A stretch of DNA of 64,000 nt from Aerococcus urinaehominis (GCF_001543245.1 NZ_CP014163.1:620001-684000); one strand, 5' to 3'; positions 16,595 through 29,016 are shown, counted from the stretch's first letter. The notes: generated from the letters alone by a model not told the origin. Numbers and translations are program-made.

Positions 16595-17512
16595 CTACGA
16601 CACTCCTTGGGCTGCCTGGTCGGGCAGGATAAATTCAATATGTTTAGGTAAACAAGCCAATTTAATGGGGAAGTCAGGTCCCTGGTCACCGTCAACAGTG
16701 GTAGGGTGGGCCTGGTCACTGACGATATCAATTGTCCCGGCCTCAAAGGTCTTAACGACTAAAAACTGACTATAATCAGCCTCCTCTTTAAAGAGGTCAG
16801 GAATAACCGAAATTTTTTCCAAGACCGAGGTCTCCTTGAGCCCCATCAAGGCCAGGGTCCCATCTTGTAGGCTTTGGTCAGCAAAAAAGTTTTCAATCCC
16901 CAGCATGGAGTTACCCAGGCCAACCACCAACATAGACAAATCGTAGCTGGTTTGTTCACCATCCAGGTCAAAATTAAATTGGTAGGTTTCCTCTGACCCC
17001 AGGGCTTTAACCCCTTCAATAATGTAGGCTAGGGGGCCGAGTTTTTCTTTTTCGTCATCATCAACGTCTTGGACCGTTTCCGGAATCGCCCCGGCTGATA
17101 CCGAGGACACAAAATACTGGTCATTAATTTGGCCTAGGTCCAAGTAGTCTGTATGGGTGGCCTTTAGCTGGTCAATGGCCTCGTTAACATTGGTCGACAT
17201 GCCCAACATGCGGGCAAAGTTATTAACTGTCCCCTGGGGAATGACACCAATTTTAGGTCGGTCAGACTTAGGACGGTCTGAAATACCGGCAATCCCCCCA
17301 TTAATGGTGCCATCGCCCCCCATGAGGTAAATGGCCTCATAACCTGCATCAGCTAGTTGACTGGTTTGGTCTTCAATTGCTTGGTCAGGGTCGGTTTCAA
17401 TAATATCAAATTGGTCATATTGAGATGATAAAACATGGTTTAATTGGTCTTTGTAAGTTTCTGCATCCGATTGTCCGGAAGCAGGATTCATTAGCAAGGC
17501 AGCTTTGGTCAT
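16595..17512 (-). CDS. Diacylglycerol kinase-family lipid kinase
   Basis: Cytoplasmic lipid kinase of the DAGK catalytic family (YegS/DgkB/BmrU-like). MNPASGQSDA near the start, the ATP-binding MGGDGTINGGI and the PQGTVNNFARML motif are intact; the C-terminal half (SSVSAGAIPETVQ ... VVGLGNSMLGIENFFADQSLQDGTLAL) matches the second domain. The substrate could be diacylglycerol or another lipid. I chose the ATG at 17512 (MTKAALLMNP), 9 bases after AAGGAG; the TTG at 17521 touches that ribosome binding site. It heads the rsmD-coaD-comEA-comEC-holA operon, which is not a standard position for this family. Confidence 0.92.
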   Translation of the reverse strand: MTKAALLMNPASGQSDAETYKDQLNHVLSSQYDQFDIIETDPDQAIEDQTSQLADAGYEAIYLMGGDGTINGGIAGISDRPKSDRPKIGVIPQGTVNNFARMLGMSTNVNEAIDQLKATHTDYLDLGQINDQYFVSSVSAGAIPETVQDVDDDEKEKLGPLAYIIEGVKALGSEETYQFNFDLDGEQTSYDLSMLVVGLGNSMLGIENFFADQSLQDGTLALMGLKETSVLEKISVIPDLFKEEADYSQFLVVKTFEAGTIDIVSDQAHPTTVDGDQGPDFPIKLACLPKHIEFILPDQAAQGVS

Positions 17513-17543
17513 GCCATCCAACTCCTTCTGATATGTTCATTTC

Positions 17544-17552
17544 ATTATAACA
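17544..17552 (-). promoter_or_regulatory. Extended -10 promoter of the dgk-rsmD-coaD-com-holA operon
   Basis: Minus-strand TGTTATAAT about 30 bases before the lipid kinase start. No good -35 is visible, which is tolerated by extended -10 promoters. Confidence 0.55.
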
Positions 17553-17588
17553 TGTTAACAAAAAATTTCAGCTCAGAGTATACACAAA

Positions 17589-17614
17589 AAAACCCCCGCC
17601 AATTTGGCGGGGGC
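17589..17614 (-). terminator. Terminator of the collagen-like adhesin gene
   Basis: Stem CCCCCGCC / GGCGGGGG with a 5-base loop, followed on the minus strand by seven T. Strong rho-independent terminator. A nearly identical terminator follows the second adhesin gene (29262-29286). Confidence 0.93.
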
Positions 17615-17620
17615 TCAACA

Positions 17621-17648
17621 AGCCATGTGTGGGTGTGTGGATATGGCT
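17621..17648 (-). other. Conserved 3'-UTR hairpin of adhesin gene 1
   Basis: AGCCAT / ATGGCT arms around a GTGTGGGTGTGTGG loop, between stop codon and terminator. The same element, with the same spacing and a CCTCCT sequence next to the stop codon, follows adhesin gene 2 at 29291-29318. Confidence 0.7.
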
Positions 17649-17682
17649 GTTTGTTCTTATGCTAGGAGGTTACCTTTTAGGA

Positions 17683-20600
17683 TTAGTCCTCTTTGCGTTT
17701 TTTACCAGCAAAGGCAAATACTGAGCCGATACCAATCAAAGTGACACCTACAGTGCCTAAACCAGCTGCGGCGCCAGTATTAGGCAGCTCACTTTGATTA
17801 GTTTTATTACCAGTTTCTTTTGGCTTACCTGGTTGATCCGGTTTGCCTGTGTCGCCTGGTTCTCCTGGTTTACCCGGTTCTCCCGGTTTGCCTGGTTCGC
17901 CCGGTTTACCTGGTTCTCCTGGTTCGCCCGGTTCGCCTGGTTTACCTGGCTCTCCTGGCTTGCCTGGTTCTTCCGGTTTGCCTGGTTCGCCTGGTTTACC
18001 TGGTTCGCCTGGCTCTTCTGGCTTACCTGGTTGTTCCGGTTTACCTGGCTCTTCTGGCTTGCCTGGTTCGCCCGGTTTACCTGGTTCTCCTGGTTCGCCC
18101 GGTTTTCCTGGTTTGCCTGGTTTTCCTGGTTCGCCCGGTTTACCTGGTTCGCCTGGTTTGCCTGGTTCTCCTGGTTTGCCTGGTTTACCTGGTTCGCCCG
18201 GTTTACCTGGTTCTCCTGGTTCGCCCGGTTTACCTGGTTCTCCTGGTTCTCCTGGTTTGCCTGGTTCGCCCGGTTTACCTGGCTCACATGGATTGCAGCA
18301 AGGAATTTCAATCGTTACAGTCGTATTATCTGTATAAAAAATCGTTAATTGACCATCAGTCGTATAAATCTTCTTAATACCGCGGCCATCTTTACCATCG
18401 CGGACAAAATGACGACTCGATTCATTGCCATCTGGGTCTTTGACAATTACCCAAAGGCCAGTTTCACCTTTGTCATTTTTACCTGGTACGGTCTCAATAC
18501 TTGGTGAACGGCCATCTTCTCCGTCTTTACCATCGCGGACGAATTCACGAGAAACTTCATTGCCATCACCATCATAGATGATAATCCATTGGCCACTTTC
18601 ACCTTTTTCGTTCTTACCTGGTTCGACTTTGACAGATGGTGTTTTACCGTCGACACCATCTTTACCGTCTTTGCCGTCCTTACCATCTTTACCGTCACGG
18701 ATGAACTCGCGAACGATTTCATCGCCATTTGGACGGGTAATGATTAACCAGTGACCAGTATTACCTTGGTTATCTTTGCCTGGCTCGGTACGGACTTGTG
18801 GCGTTTCGCCATCTTTACCATCTCGGCCATCCTTACCGTCACGACCATGATAAATAGTGCGCGTTTCTGTTCTACCGTCCGGATGAGTGATGCGAACAAT
18901 GACACCAATTTCATTACCATCACGGTCAATAACAGATTCTGTCGTAATTGTTGCTGACTTGCCGTCTTTTCCATCTTGACCATCTTTGCCATCAGCGACA
19001 AAGTCACGATCTAATTCTTGGCCAGTCGCACGATCACGAATAATAATCCAAACACCACTTTGACCATTGAAGTTACCTGGTTCAGTTGTGGCAGTAATTG
19101 ATTGACCATCCCGACCATCTTTACCGTCACGACCATCACGGATAAGGTGTGTATGTGATGTACCATCTGGATTATTAATGGTAATTTCTACACCAGTTTC
19201 GGTATCACGGGAAGAGATTGTCGGTGTCTTGCCGTCCTCACCATCAGCAATAAATTCACGATCAATTTCTTGAAGTGTATCCCGATCACGGATAATCAAC
19301 CAAGTACCGGATTTACCATCATGGTCACCACGTTCAACTGTGGCAATAATAGATTTACCATCTTGACCATCTTTGCCATCCTTACCATCACGTCCGTGAT
19401 TAATAATTCGTTCCTCTACGCGACCATCAGGATGAGTAATAGTAATCTTGTATCCAAGTTCCTTACCATTAGAATCAGTAATTGCCTTAGTGGTAATCTC
19501 TGGAGATTTACCATCTTGACCATCTTTACCGTCTTGTCCATTAGCTACAAAGTCACGGTCTAATTCTTTACCAGTTTCACGGTCACGAACAATCACCCAA
19601 ACACCAGTTTTCCCTTGGAAATTACCTGGTTCAGTTTCAACAGTTACTGATTTGCCATCTTTACCATCTTCGCCCTTGTCACCTTTTTGACCGTTACGGA
19701 CAACGGTCTCAGTCTTAGTGCCGTCTGGGTTAGTAATGGTAATCGTGTGCGTACCATCGCCGTTGTCCTTAACTTCAGCCTTAGGAGACTTACCATTTTC
19801 ACCATCTTTAATGATAGTTGTGGTTTCAGTGTAAGTAACCTCACCGGTTTGTGGATTGCGTTGTGGCGTACGAACAGTTACGGTATGGGTGCCGTCACCA
19901 TTGTCTTTAACAGTAACTTGCGGCGTTAAGCCATCCTTACCGTCTTTACCGTCGGTACCATTTTCACCATTACGTACTACGGTCTCACTCTTAGTACCAT
20001 CTGGGTTAGTAATGGTAATCGTGTGCGTACCATCGCCGTTGTCCTTAACTTCAGCCTTAGGAGACTTACCGTCTTCACCATCTTTAATGATAGTTGTGGT
20101 TTCAGTGTAAGTTACTTCGCCAGTTTGTGGATCGCGTTGTGGCGTACGAACAGTTACGGTATGGGTACCGTTACCATTGTCTTTAACAGTAACTTGTGGC
20201 GTTAAACCATCCTTACCGTCTTTACCGTCGGTACCATTTTCACCCTTGTCACCTTTTTCACCGTTACGTACAACAGTCTCAGTCTTAGTGCCGTCTGGGT
20301 TAGTAATGGTTATGGTGTGCGTACCATCGCCATTGTCTTTAACTTCGGCCTTAGGTGACTTACCATCTTCACCATCTTTAATGATAGTTGTGGTTTCAGT
20401 GTAAGTAACCTCACCGGTTTGTGAATCGCGTTGTGGGGTACGAACGGTTACGGTATGAGTGCCATCACCGTTGTCTTTAACAGTAGCTTGTGGCGTTAAG
20501 CCATCCTTACCGTCTTCACCCTTGTCACCCTTTTCACCGTTACGTACAACAGTCTCAGTCTTGGTGCCGTCTGGGTTAGTAATGGTAATGGTGTGCGTAC

Positions 20601-23600
20601 CATCGCCGTTATCTTTAACTTCAGCTTTAGGTGACTTACCGTCTTTACCATCCTTAATAACTGTAGTCGTTTCAGTGTAAGTCACTTCGCCAGTTTGTGG
20701 ATCACGCTGTGGCGTACGAACAGTTACGGTATGGGTGCCATCACCGTTATCTTTAACAGTAACTTGTGGCGTTAAGCCATCCTTACCGTCTTCACCCTTG
20801 TCACCTTTTTCACCTTTTTCACCGTTACGTACAACGGTCTCAGTCTTGGTGCCATCTGGGTTAGTAATGGTAATGGTGTGCGTACCATCGCCGTTATCTT
20901 TAACTTCGGCCTTAGGTGACTTACCATCTTCACCATCTTTAATAGTAGTTGTGGTTTCAGTGTAAGTGACCTCACCAGTTTGTGGATCGCGTTGTGGCGT
21001 ACGAACAGTTATGGTATGGGTGCCATCACCGTTATCTTTAACAGTAACTTGTGGGGTTAAGCCATCCTTACCATCTTTACCGTCGGTACCATTTTCACCC
21101 TTGTCACCTTTTTCACCGTTGCGTACAACAGTCTCAGTCTTAGTGCCGTCTGGGTTAGTAATGGTAATCGTATGCGTACCATCGCCGTTATCTTTAACTT
21201 CGGCCTTAGGTGACTTACCGTCTTCACCATCTTTAATAGTAGTTGTGGTTTCAGTGTAAGTTACTTCGCCAGTTTGTGGATCGCGTTGTGGCGTACGAAC
21301 AGTTACGGTGTGGGTACCGTCACCGTTGTCTTTAACAGTAACTTGCGGCGTTAAACCATCCTTACCGTCTTTACCGTCGGTACCCTTTTCACCCTTGTCG
21401 CCTTTTTCGCCTTTTTCACCATTACGTACAACAGTTTCAGTCTTGGTGCCGTCTGGGTTAGTAATGGTAATGGTGTGCGTACCATCGCCGTTATCTTTAA
21501 CTTCAGCTTTAGGTGACTTGCCGTCTTCACCATCTTTAATAGTAGTTGTGGTTTCAGTGTAAGTTACTTCGCCAGTTTGTGGATCGCGTTGTGGCGTACG
21601 AACAGTTACGGTATGGGTGCCGTCACCGTTGTCTTTAACAGTAACTTGTGGCGTTAAACCATCTTTACCGTCGGTACCATTTTCACCCTTGTCACCTTTT
21701 TCGCCTTTTTCACCATTACGTACAACAGTTTCAGTCTTGGTGCCGTCTGGGTTAGTAATGGTAATGGTGTGCGTACCATCGCCGTTATCTTTAACTTCAG
21801 CCTTAGGTGACTTGCCGTCTTCACCATCTTTAATAGTAGTTGTGGTTTCAGTGTAAGTGACCTCACCAGTTTGTGAATCACGTTGTGGCGTACGAACAGT
21901 TACGGTATGGGTGCCGTCACCGTTGTCTTTAACAGTAACTTGTGGCGTTAAACCATCTTTACCGTCGGTACCATTTTCACCCTTGTCACCTTTGTCGCCT
22001 TTTTCACCATTACGTACCACAGTCTCAGTCTTGGTGCCATCTGGGTTAGTAATGGTAATCGTGTGCGTACCATCGCCGTTGTCTTTAACTTCAGCCTTAG
22101 GTGACTTACCGTCTTCACCATCCTTAATAACTGTAGTTGTTTCGGAGTAAGTCACTTCGCCAGTTTGTGGATCGCGTTGTGGCGTACGAACGGTTACAGT
22201 ATGAGTGCCATCACCATTGTCTTTAACAGTAGCTTGAGGCGTTAAACCATCCTTACCGTCTTTACCATCCTTAATAACTGTAGTCGTCTCAGTGTAAGTC
22301 ACTTCGCCAGTTTGTGGGTCACGTTGTGGGGTACGAACGGTTACAGTATGAGTGCCGTCACCGTTGTCTTTAACAGTAACTTGTGGCGTTAAACCATCCT
22401 TACCGTCGGTACCATTTTCACCCTTGTCACCTTTTTCGCCGTTACGTACAACAGTCTCAGTCTTGGTGCCGTCTGGGTTAGTAATGGTAATCGTATGCGT
22501 ACCATCGCCGTTGTCTTTAACTTCAGCCTTAGGTGACTTACCGTCTTCACCATCTTTGATGGTAGTTGTAGTCTCAGTGTAAGTTACTTCGCCAGTTTGT
22601 GGATCACGTTGTGGGGTACGAACGGTTACAGTATGAGTGCCATCACCATTGTCTTTAACAGTAGCTTGAGGCGTTAAACCATCCTTACCGTCTTTACCAT
22701 CCTTAATAACCGTAGTTGTTTCAGCGTAAGTCACTTCGCCAGTTTGTGGATCGCGTTGTGGGGTACGAACAGTTACGGTATGGGTGCCGTCACCATTGTC
22801 TTTAACAGTAACTTGTGGTGTTAAACCATCCTTACCGTCGGTACCATTTTCACCCTTGTCACCTTTTTCGCCCTTTTCACCGTTACGTACAACAGTCTCA
22901 CTCTTAGTGCCATCTGGGTTAGTAATGGTAATCGTGTGCGTACCATCGCCGTTATCTTTAACTTCAGCTTTAGGTGACTTACCGTCTTTACCATCCTTAA
23001 TAACTGTAGTCGTTTCAGTGTAAGTCACTTCGCCAGTTTGTGGATCACGCTGTGGCGTACGAACAGTTACGGTATGGGTGCCATCACCGTTATCTTTAAC
23101 AGTAACTTGTGGCGTTAAGCCATCCTTACCGTCTTCACCCTTGTCACCTTTTTCACCTTTTTCACCGTTACGTACAACGGTCTCAGTCTTGGTGCCATCT
23201 GGGTTAGTAATGGTAATGGTGTGCGTACCATCGCCGTTATCTTTAACTTCGGCCTTAGGTGACTTACCATCTTCACCATCTTTAATAGTAGTTGTGGTTT
23301 CAGTGTAAGTGACCTCACCAGTTTGTGGATCGCGTTGTGGCGTACGAACAGTTATGGTATGGGTGCCATCACCGTTATCTTTAACAGTAACTTGTGGGGT
23401 TAAGCCATCCTTACCATCTTTACCGTCGGTACCATTTTCACCCTTGTCACCTTTTTCACCGTTGCGTACAACAGTCTCAGTCTTAGTGCCGTCTGGGTTA
23501 GTAATGGTAATCGTATGCGTACCATCGCCGTTATCTTTAACTTCGGCCTTAGGTGACTTACCGTCTTCACCATCTTTAATAGTAGTTGTGGTTTCAGTGT

Positions 23601-26600
23601 AAGTTACTTCGCCAGTTTGTGGATCGCGTTGTGGCGTACGAACAGTTACGGTGTGGGTACCGTCACCGTTGTCTTTAACAGTAACTTGCGGCGTTAAACC
23701 ATCCTTACCGTCTTTACCGTCGGTACCCTTTTCACCCTTGTCGCCTTTTTCGCCTTTTTCACCATTACGTACAACAGTTTCAGTCTTGGTGCCGTCTGGG
23801 TTAGTAATGGTAATGGTGTGCGTACCATCGCCGTTATCTTTAACTTCAGCTTTAGGTGACTTGCCGTCTTCACCATCTTTAATAGTAGTTGTGGTTTCAG
23901 TGTAAGTTACTTCGCCAGTTTGTGGATCGCGTTGTGGCGTACGAACAGTTACGGTATGGGTGCCGTCACCGTTGTCTTTAACAGTAACTTGTGGCGTTAA
24001 ACCATCTTTACCGTCGGTACCATTTTCACCCTTGTCACCTTTTTCGCCTTTTTCACCATTACGTACAACAGTTTCAGTCTTGGTGCCGTCTGGGTTAGTA
24101 ATGGTAATGGTGTGCGTACCATCGCCGTTATCTTTAACTTCAGCCTTAGGTGACTTGCCGTCTTCACCATCTTTAATAGTAGTTGTGGTTTCAGTGTAAG
24201 TGACCTCACCAGTTTGTGAATCACGTTGTGGCGTACGAACAGTTACGGTATGGGTGCCGTCACCGTTGTCTTTAACAGTAACTTGTGGCGTTAAACCATC
24301 TTTACCGTCGGTACCATTTTCACCCTTGTCACCTTTGTCGCCTTTTTCACCATTACGTACCACAGTCTCAGTCTTGGTGCCATCTGGGTTAGTAATGGTA
24401 ATCGTGTGCGTACCATCGCCGTTGTCTTTAACTTCAGCCTTAGGTGACTTACCGTCTTCACCATCCTTAATAACTGTAGTTGTTTCGGAGTAAGTCACTT
24501 CGCCAGTTTGTGGATCGCGTTGTGGCGTACGAACGGTTACAGTATGAGTGCCATCACCATTGTCTTTAACAGTAGCTTGAGGCGTTAAACCATCCTTACC
24601 GTCTTTACCATCCTTAATAACTGTAGTCGTCTCAGTGTAAGTCACTTCGCCAGTTTGTGGGTCACGTTGTGGGGTACGAACGGTTACAGTATGAGTGCCG
24701 TCACCGTTGTCTTTAACAGTAACTTGTGGCGTTAAACCATCCTTACCGTCGGTACCATTTTCACCCTTGTCACCTTTTTCGCCGTTACGTACAACAGTCT
24801 CAGTCTTGGTGCCGTCTGGGTTAGTAATGGTAATCGTATGCGTACCATCGCCGTTGTCTTTAACTTCAGCCTTAGGTGACTTACCGTCTTCACCATCTTT
24901 GATGGTAGTTGTAGTCTCAGTGTAAGTTACTTCGCCAGTTTGTGGATCACGTTGTGGGGTACGAACGGTTACAGTATGAGTGCCATCACCATTGTCTTTA
25001 ACAGTAGCTTGAGGCGTTAAACCATCCTTACCGTCTTTACCATCCTTAATAACCGTAGTTGTTTCAGCGTAAGTCACTTCGCCAGTTTGTGGATCGCGTT
25101 GTGGGGTACGAACAGTTACGGTATGGGTGCCGTCACCATTGTCTTTAACAGTAACTTGTGGTGTTAAACCATCCTTACCGTCGGTACCATTTTCACCCTT
25201 GTCACCTTTTTCGCCCTTTTCACCGTTACGTACAACAGTCTCACTCTTAGTGCCATCTGGGTTAGTAATGGTAATCGTGTGCGTACCATCGCCGTTATCT
25301 TTAACTTCTGCCTTAGGTGACTTACCGTCTTCACCATCTTTAATAGTAGTTGTGGTTTCAGTGTAAGTTACTTCGCCAGTTTGTGGGTCACGTTGTGGGG
25401 TACGAACAGTTACGGTGTGGGTACCGTTACCGTTGTCTTTAACACTAGCTTGTGGCGTTAAGCCATCCTTACCGTCTTTACCATCACGAACGAATTCTCT
25501 TGAAACCAGCTCATCTTCAGTAAACTGACCATCACCGTTCTTATCGAAATAAGTCTTAATCCATTGGCCTTTGTCGCCGGCTTCGTTAGTGCCAGGTTCT
25601 ACTACGACTTGAGAAGATTTGCCATCTTCACCCTTATCACCTTTTTCACCCTTAGCACCATCTTGACCGTCTTTTCCATCAGGAATAAAGCGGACCTCTT
25701 CTTTTTCAAATTTATCTGTATTCGGGTTGAAGATGCGGATTGTAACGCGTGTTCCTCTAACTTGCTCACCTGTGTCCGGATGAGCATCTGTTACTCGCTC
25801 TGTTTCAACAATCGGCTCTTTAGGCTGTAGGGGTTGGGCTGGTTCTGCTGGTTTAGCTGCCGGAATGTGAACTTCACGACCAGTACTATAAACAATAGTT
25901 ACACTACCATCTGGATTAGTACGTGTTTCGGTAATAGTCTCAAAGTTATACTCAAAAATCTCGTCTTGAGCTTCTTGAATAACTTCACGAGACACTTCTT
26001 CCCAATATTGTCCCCGCATTTGCACAAAGTTTGCTGGCGTGAAGTTTGGAATTGTATCAGGGTCTACGTGACGGTACAATACCCGAACGCGCTCATCCCG
26101 ACCTTCTTGAACCTTTTGAATTTGGCCAGGTTGTAAATTGTTATTATGACGGAATTGCGTCTTGAAGCTTGCATCTTCAACAGTCATTTCATAAATTTTT
26201 TCAGCTTCTTGATAAAGACCAAAGTCAATGGTTTCATCGTCATTTCTTAATGAAATAGATTGAGGCGATGGATTTGAGTCAGTGGCTCTATTAGCACCTT
26301 GAACTGGTGCTGTTGGTATCCAAGTATAATTGCCAGTCGCCTGAGGAATTTCGTAATCTACAACATAATTCCCCGGTGTCAATCGTGTGAATTCATAATG
26401 TCCTTTTGCATCGGTAGTTGTTGTTTCAAGGATTTTCCCATCGACATCTTTGAGGTTGACACGCACGTTAGGAATTCCAAGTTCCGAATTATTTTGAATG
26501 CCATCTTTATTTTTATCATGCCATACCAAATTACCGATTTTATAATTCTTCTCAGCTGAGGTACCTACTGATCCACTCTGTGTACCGATACCATTCGCTT

Positions 26601-28410
26601 TTTTTGCATTCTTTTCTGGGCCATTCGGTGACTCTCTATACCATAACTGCCCCTGAGAAATAAATTTATTTACATTAGGATCATTTGATTTAGTTTTATC
26701 TGTCTTCCCTTTTACTCTGATAACGTATGGCGAGTCAATCGTTGAAGGGAGAGTAATACGCACATCAGCTGGGTAGGATTCATTAAAACCAAAGAATGAG
26801 GTGACACCATTTTTGCCTTCGTCTTGTTCCCGATTAACTTTTGTTACATTAACTCTTTGGAAACCAGACATTGAGTCATAATCAGCTACCACTGAATCTG
26901 GCATCTGAGCTCCTTTTGGTGCTTTCCACACGGTAATTTCAGAATTTTCATCAATTTCAATAACTGAACCTTGATTGGTTACATCATTCGCAACAAAATT
27001 AGCTCCGTAAAGCCTCTTACTTTCTGGATTTACTATAAAATATTGGGTAAAGGTCCCCGTATTTTTATCAATAGCATCGTCAATTACTTCCTCATAAAGT
27101 GCACTAATCATTCTATTTGAGTCGTAATGGTTATGTTGAAGGGGACTACTACTGCTATAAATTTGATCGCCAATTTGATAGGTGAAAGCCTCATTGTTAT
27201 TGTTATAGTTCGTAGATTTTGGATTTACTGAGTGAGAATATAACTGTGTAACTTTAACGCCAGAATGATTCTCCACATAGTTTGTCAAGGTATAACGAAT
27301 CGTATTATTTTCGGCGTCATCACTGATATATGCTACTACTTCATTGGTATCAGGATTAACAATTGGTGCCCCATTATTGGTTCTATCTGTCGGATTGACC
27401 TGGCTGTGCGCAATATTTGGAGAATAAGCAACTTCAAAATAGTCACCCGCTTTGGCATCTGCAGGTATAATTGCAGTAAATCCAAAGTTAATTGAAGATG
27501 GTGTTACTAATGAGGCAGAATTATTACCAAAAGTTGGATTAGATGCATTAATCGTCACTTGATTGGAGATATTTCTTCCTGTTGATACGCCACTTGGATG
27601 TCCACTTCTAGGCATGACTGCAAACACTTGCGCTCTTTGGCGACTTTCTGCATAAGTAAGTCCTGCTTTAGCAATTTCTGTGCGCAAACTCTCAATAGAA
27701 GTAATCTGGTCTAATGAAATTAGGTTAGCAATACCAGCAGCATCTTGAGGATTGTAGACCTTCTCAAGCTCTGCTTGAATAACTGCTTTAGGATCATCAG
27801 CTGCTAAGACACGATTTGAAAAGTCCTCAAACTCACTATCTCTTCCCTCTTCAACACCGGTTAGCTCTGTCCTAGTCTCTTTCTGGGATTGTGGACTAGT
27901 ATTTGAAACTTTAGGTCTAATAGAGCTATCAGTATCAACTTGTGGAAGTTTTTCATCTAACTCTTTTTTCTCAGTAGGCTTAGCAACTTCTTCATTTGAT
28001 TCAACTACTTCTGAAGATTGAGCTTCTTGTTTTTTCTCAAGTTCACTTGGATTTTCTACACGATCTAGTTCAGTTTTACCAGGTTCAGTATTTTCGTTTT
28101 CCTCAGTATTTGGAGCAGTTACGCCTTGCTCACTCATACGATCAAGTTCCGCTGGAGTGCCCTCTGTTTCATTTTCAATGTTACCTAAATCTGAACTACC
28201 AGCACTTTCAGTTGTCGTTACTTCCGCATCCTCTACCTGACTATCACCAGCTATTTCATTAGCTGATAGGGCCGCCGCACTGCTGTTAAAGTAAATACCT
28301 GCCGAGACAGCTACAGATGCCACCCCGACACTAAGGCGCTTAATTGCATACTTGAACACTTTATTGCCCATTTTTTCTTGACGAGCTTTTATATTATTTT
28401 TACCTAGCAT
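17683..28410 (-). CDS. Giant collagen-like LPXTG surface protein (3575 residues)
   Basis: Cell-wall-anchored protein. Residues 1-50 form a YSIRK-like signal peptide ([19 protein letters not shown]). Residues 50-620 are an acidic linker and a globular region of unknown fold. Residues about 621-735 match an SdrD B-type domain ([17 protein letters not shown] ... [15 protein letters not shown]). From about 980 to 2910, two beta-rich modules alternate: [20 protein letters not shown] (about 45 residues) and [19 protein letters not shown] (about 35 residues, 18 copies), joined by short collagen-like Gly-X-Y runs such as [16 protein letters not shown]. More diverged modules follow to about 3360, then a CCNPC cluster, a Gly-Glu/Lys-Pro stalk of roughly 150 residues, LPNTG, a hydrophobic helix and KKRKED for sortase. 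The ATG has AAAGGAG upstream. It is probably an adhesin; the ligand is unknown. Confidence 0.95.
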   Translation of the reverse strand: MLGKNNIKARQEKMGNKVFKYAIKRLSVGVASVAVSAGIYFNSSAAALSANEIAGDSQVEDAEVTTTESAGSSDLGNIENETEGTPAELDRMSEQGVTAPNTEENENTEPGKTELDRVENPSELEKKQEAQSSEVVESNEEVAKPTEKKELDEKLPQVDTDSSIRPKVSNTSPQSQKETRTELTGVEEGRDSEFEDFSNRVLAADDPKAVIQAELEKVYNPQDAAGIANLISLDQITSIESLRTEIAKAGLTYAESRQRAQVFAVMPRSGHPSGVSTGRNISNQVTINASNPTFGNNSASLVTPSSINFGFTAIIPADAKAGDYFEVAYSPNIAHSQVNPTDRTNNGAPIVNPDTNEVVAYISDDAENNTIRYTLTNYVENHSGVKVTQLYSHSVNPKSTNYNNNNEAFTYQIGDQIYSSSSPLQHNHYDSNRMISALYEEVIDDAIDKNTGTFTQYFIVNPESKRLYGANFVANDVTNQGSVIEIDENSEITVWKAPKGAQMPDSVVADYDSMSGFQRVNVTKVNREQDEGKNGVTSFFGFNESYPADVRITLPSTIDSPYVIRVKGKTDKTKSNDPNVNKFISQGQLWYRESPNGPEKNAKKANGIGTQSGSVGTSAEKNYKIGNLVWHDKNKDGIQNNSELGIPNVRVNLKDVDGKILETTTTDAKGHYEFTRLTPGNYVVDYEIPQATGNYTWIPTAPVQGANRATDSNPSPQSISLRNDDETIDFGLYQEAEKIYEMTVEDASFKTQFRHNNNLQPGQIQKVQEGRDERVRVLYRHVDPDTIPNFTPANFVQMRGQYWEEVSREVIQEAQDEIFEYNFETITETRTNPDGSVTIVYSTGREVHIPAAKPAEPAQPLQPKEPIVETERVTDAHPDTGEQVRGTRVTIRIFNPNTDKFEKEEVRFIPDGKDGQDGAKGEKGDKGEDGKSSQVVVEPGTNEAGDKGQWIKTYFDKNGDGQFTEDELVSREFVRDGKDGKDGLTPQASVKDNGNGTHTVTVRTPQRDPQTGEVTYTETTTTIKDGEDGKSPKAEVKDNGDGTHTITITNPDGTKSETVVRNGEKGEKGDKGENGTDGKDGLTPQVTVKDNGDGTHTVTVRTPQRDPQTGEVTYAETTTVIKDGKDGKDGLTPQATVKDNGDGTHTVTVRTPQRDPQTGEVTYTETTTTIKDGEDGKSPKAEVKDNGDGTHTITITNPDGTKTETVVRNGEKGDKGENGTDGKDGLTPQVTVKDNGDGTHTVTVRTPQRDPQTGEVTYTETTTVIKDGKDGKDGLTPQATVKDNGDGTHTVTVRTPQRDPQTGEVTYSETTTVIKDGEDGKSPKAEVKDNGDGTHTITITNPDGTKTETVVRNGEKGDKGDKGENGTDGKDGLTPQVTVKDNGDGTHTVTVRTPQRDSQTGEVTYTETTTTIKDGEDGKSPKAEVKDNGDGTHTITITNPDGTKTETVVRNGEKGEKGDKGENGTDGKDGLTPQVTVKDNGDGTHTVTVRTPQRDPQTGEVTYTETTTTIKDGEDGKSPKAEVKDNGDGTHTITITNPDGTKTETVVRNGEKGEKGDKGEKGTDGKDGKDGLTPQVTVKDNGDGTHTVTVRTPQRDPQTGEVTYTETTTTIKDGEDGKSPKAEVKDNGDGTHTITITNPDGTKTETVVRNGEKGDKGENGTDGKDGKDGLTPQVTVKDNGDGTHTITVRTPQRDPQTGEVTYTETTTTIKDGEDGKSPKAEVKDNGDGTHTITITNPDGTKTETVVRNGEKGEKGDKGEDGKDGLTPQVTVKDNGDGTHTVTVRTPQRDPQTGEVTYTETTTVIKDGKDGKSPKAEVKDNGDGTHTITITNPDGTKSETVVRNGEKGEKGDKGENGTDGKDGLTPQVTVKDNGDGTHTVTVRTPQRDPQTGEVTYAETTTVIKDGKDGKDGLTPQATVKDNGDGTHTVTVRTPQRDPQTGEVTYTETTTTIKDGEDGKSPKAEVKDNGDGTHTITITNPDGTKTETVVRNGEKGDKGENGTDGKDGLTPQVTVKDNGDGTHTVTVRTPQRDPQTGEVTYTETTTVIKDGKDGKDGLTPQATVKDNGDGTHTVTVRTPQRDPQTGEVTYSETTTVIKDGEDGKSPKAEVKDNGDGTHTITITNPDGTKTETVVRNGEKGDKGDKGENGTDGKDGLTPQVTVKDNGDGTHTVTVRTPQRDSQTGEVTYTETTTTIKDGEDGKSPKAEVKDNGDGTHTITITNPDGTKTETVVRNGEKGEKGDKGENGTDGKDGLTPQVTVKDNGDGTHTVTVRTPQRDPQTGEVTYTETTTTIKDGEDGKSPKAEVKDNGDGTHTITITNPDGTKTETVVRNGEKGEKGDKGEKGTDGKDGKDGLTPQVTVKDNGDGTHTVTVRTPQRDPQTGEVTYTETTTTIKDGEDGKSPKAEVKDNGDGTHTITITNPDGTKTETVVRNGEKGDKGENGTDGKDGKDGLTPQVTVKDNGDGTHTITVRTPQRDPQTGEVTYTETTTTIKDGEDGKSPKAEVKDNGDGTHTITITNPDGTKTETVVRNGEKGEKGDKGEDGKDGLTPQVTVKDNGDGTHTVTVRTPQRDPQTGEVTYTETTTVIKDGKDGKSPKAEVKDNGDGTHTITITNPDGTKTETVVRNGEKGDKGEDGKDGLTPQATVKDNGDGTHTVTVRTPQRDSQTGEVTYTETTTIIKDGEDGKSPKAEVKDNGDGTHTITITNPDGTKTETVVRNGEKGDKGENGTDGKDGKDGLTPQVTVKDNGNGTHTVTVRTPQRDPQTGEVTYTETTTIIKDGEDGKSPKAEVKDNGDGTHTITITNPDGTKSETVVRNGENGTDGKDGKDGLTPQVTVKDNGDGTHTVTVRTPQRNPQTGEVTYTETTTIIKDGENGKSPKAEVKDNGDGTHTITITNPDGTKTETVVRNGQKGDKGEDGKDGKSVTVETEPGNFQGKTGVWVIVRDRETGKELDRDFVANGQDGKDGQDGKSPEITTKAITDSNGKELGYKITITHPDGRVEERIINHGRDGKDGKDGQDGKSIIATVERGDHDGKSGTWLIIRDRDTLQEIDREFIADGEDGKTPTISSRDTETGVEITINNPDGTSHTHLIRDGRDGKDGRDGQSITATTEPGNFNGQSGVWIIIRDRATGQELDRDFVADGKDGQDGKDGKSATITTESVIDRDGNEIGVIVRITHPDGRTETRTIYHGRDGKDGRDGKDGETPQVRTEPGKDNQGNTGHWLIITRPNGDEIVREFIRDGKDGKDGKDGKDGVDGKTPSVKVEPGKNEKGESGQWIIIYDGDGNEVSREFVRDGKDGEDGRSPSIETVPGKNDKGETGLWVIVKDPDGNESSRHFVRDGKDGRGIKKIYTTDGQLTIFYTDNTTVTIEIPCCNPCEPGKPGEPGKPGEPGEPGKPGEPGEPGKPGEPGKPGKPGEPGKPGEPGKPGEPGKPGKPGKPGEPGEPGKPGEPGKPEEPGKPEQPGKPEEPGEPGKPGEPGKPEEPGKPGEPGKPGEPGEPGEPGKPGEPGKPGEPGKPGEPGDTGKPDQPGKPKETGNKTNQSELPNTGAAAGLGTVGVTLIGIGSVFAFAGKKRKED
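17830..18297 (-). repeat. Gly-X-Pro coding repeat (GEP/GKP triplets)
   Basis: Nine-base units coding GEP and GKP alternate for about 150 codons, with a few deviations (EEP, EQP). The protein could form a charged collagen-like triple helix or the proline-rich cell-wall-spanning segment. The opposite strand is open in all frames only because of this repetition. Confidence 0.9.
20591..25309 (-). repeat. Near-exact 2343-bp tandem duplication inside the collagen-like gene
   Basis: Sequence from about 20591 to 22966 recurs shifted by 2343 bp (about 22934 to 25309). Every stretch I compared was identical; the first differences are a single base at 20590/22933 on one side and a CAGCTT/CTGCCT change near 22967/25310 on the other. 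2343 is a multiple of three (781 codons), and the block holds seven of the 18 B-type modules, so it looks like a recent unequal crossover. The assembly could also have collapsed further copies. Confidence 0.9.
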
Positions 28411-28784
28411 AAAAAATACTCCTTTATTTATTCCTCTAGTTGGGTTTTATACAAAAAATTCATTCTCGGCTAGTATACCTTAAAACCATGCATTAAAGAA
28501 CAATTTCAATATATATTTTAATAAAATTAAGATTATCCCCATATTACTAGAACTTTTTTGGTTTATTTCTTTTAAAATAAATAACTTAGTGGCAAAACAC
28601 TAATTAAATAACCTAGATAACAACAAACATTACCAAGTTAGTTGTTCACCAACTATTCTCTTATCAAATTTCACTAACACAAAAATTTATAGTGTACAAA
28701 ATAGTATTTTTTATACCAAGCTAGTATCCAAGACAATGGTTTAAACAGGATAACTCGTACAAGTGATACTGAACAAGGCCTCTG
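28411..28784. other. AT-rich leader of adhesin gene 1
   Basis: No gene seen. On the minus strand a TATACT (28477-28472) about 60 bases before the ATG is a possible -10 box without a clear -35. TTAGTG-gcaaaa-CACTAA (28587-28604) and TAGTTG-ttcac-CAACTA (28638-28654) are small hairpins of unknown role. Confidence 0.4.
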
Positions 28785-28913
28785 TCAGATACTTAAAAAC
28801 ATTGGATAGCTTAAAAATATATGCCAACAATCACCAATTGTTTCTTTCCCCCGCTGCCCTAATAAAGAATATGAAAAATATATTACATATATTAATAGAT
28901 GAACTTTTCTCAT
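28785..28913 (-). CDS. Putative small peptide gene (42 residues)
   Basis: Open frame MRKVHLLIYVIYFSYSLLGQ followed by RGKETIGDCWHIF and ending in PMFLSI. GGAGGA stands seven bases before the ATG at 28913 (a second in-frame ATG lies six bases upstream). A short basic N-terminus with a 14-residue hydrophobic stretch could be a secretion signal or membrane helix; there is one cysteine. I recognise no family. It could equally be chance or the remnant of a longer gene, since the frame stays open for about 40 codons beyond its TGA. Confidence 0.35.
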   Translation of the reverse strand: MRKVHLLIYVIYFSYSLLGQRGKETIGDCWHIFLSYPMFLSI

Positions 28914-28956
28914 CCTCATTCCTCCATTTCTGAAAAGGGGATAAGAAAAATATATA

Positions 28957-29005
28957 AAAAATGTAGGAAAAACGACAATTTTAAATTACCGATTTCCTAC
29001 ATTTT
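28957..29005 (-). terminator. Terminator after the 37-residue small gene
   Basis: Long arms AAAATGTAGGAAA / TTTCCTACATTTT around an AT-rich loop, followed on the minus strand by TTTATATATTTTTC. It begins 12 bases after the stop codon of the small gene. Confidence 0.75.
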
Positions 29006-29016
29006 ATAATTGCCGT

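Noticed and set aside
17794-18377. Plus-strand open frames over the Gly-X-Pro repeat, one of which itself looks collagen-like (PGS/PGL)
   Set aside because: They are mirror images of a 9-base repeat on the minus strand; no ribosome binding site, signal or independent evidence for a gene.
19687-25366. Many plus-strand open frames of 60-97 codons
   Set aside because: Antisense frames kept open by the repeat composition of the collagen-like gene; they recur with the module period.
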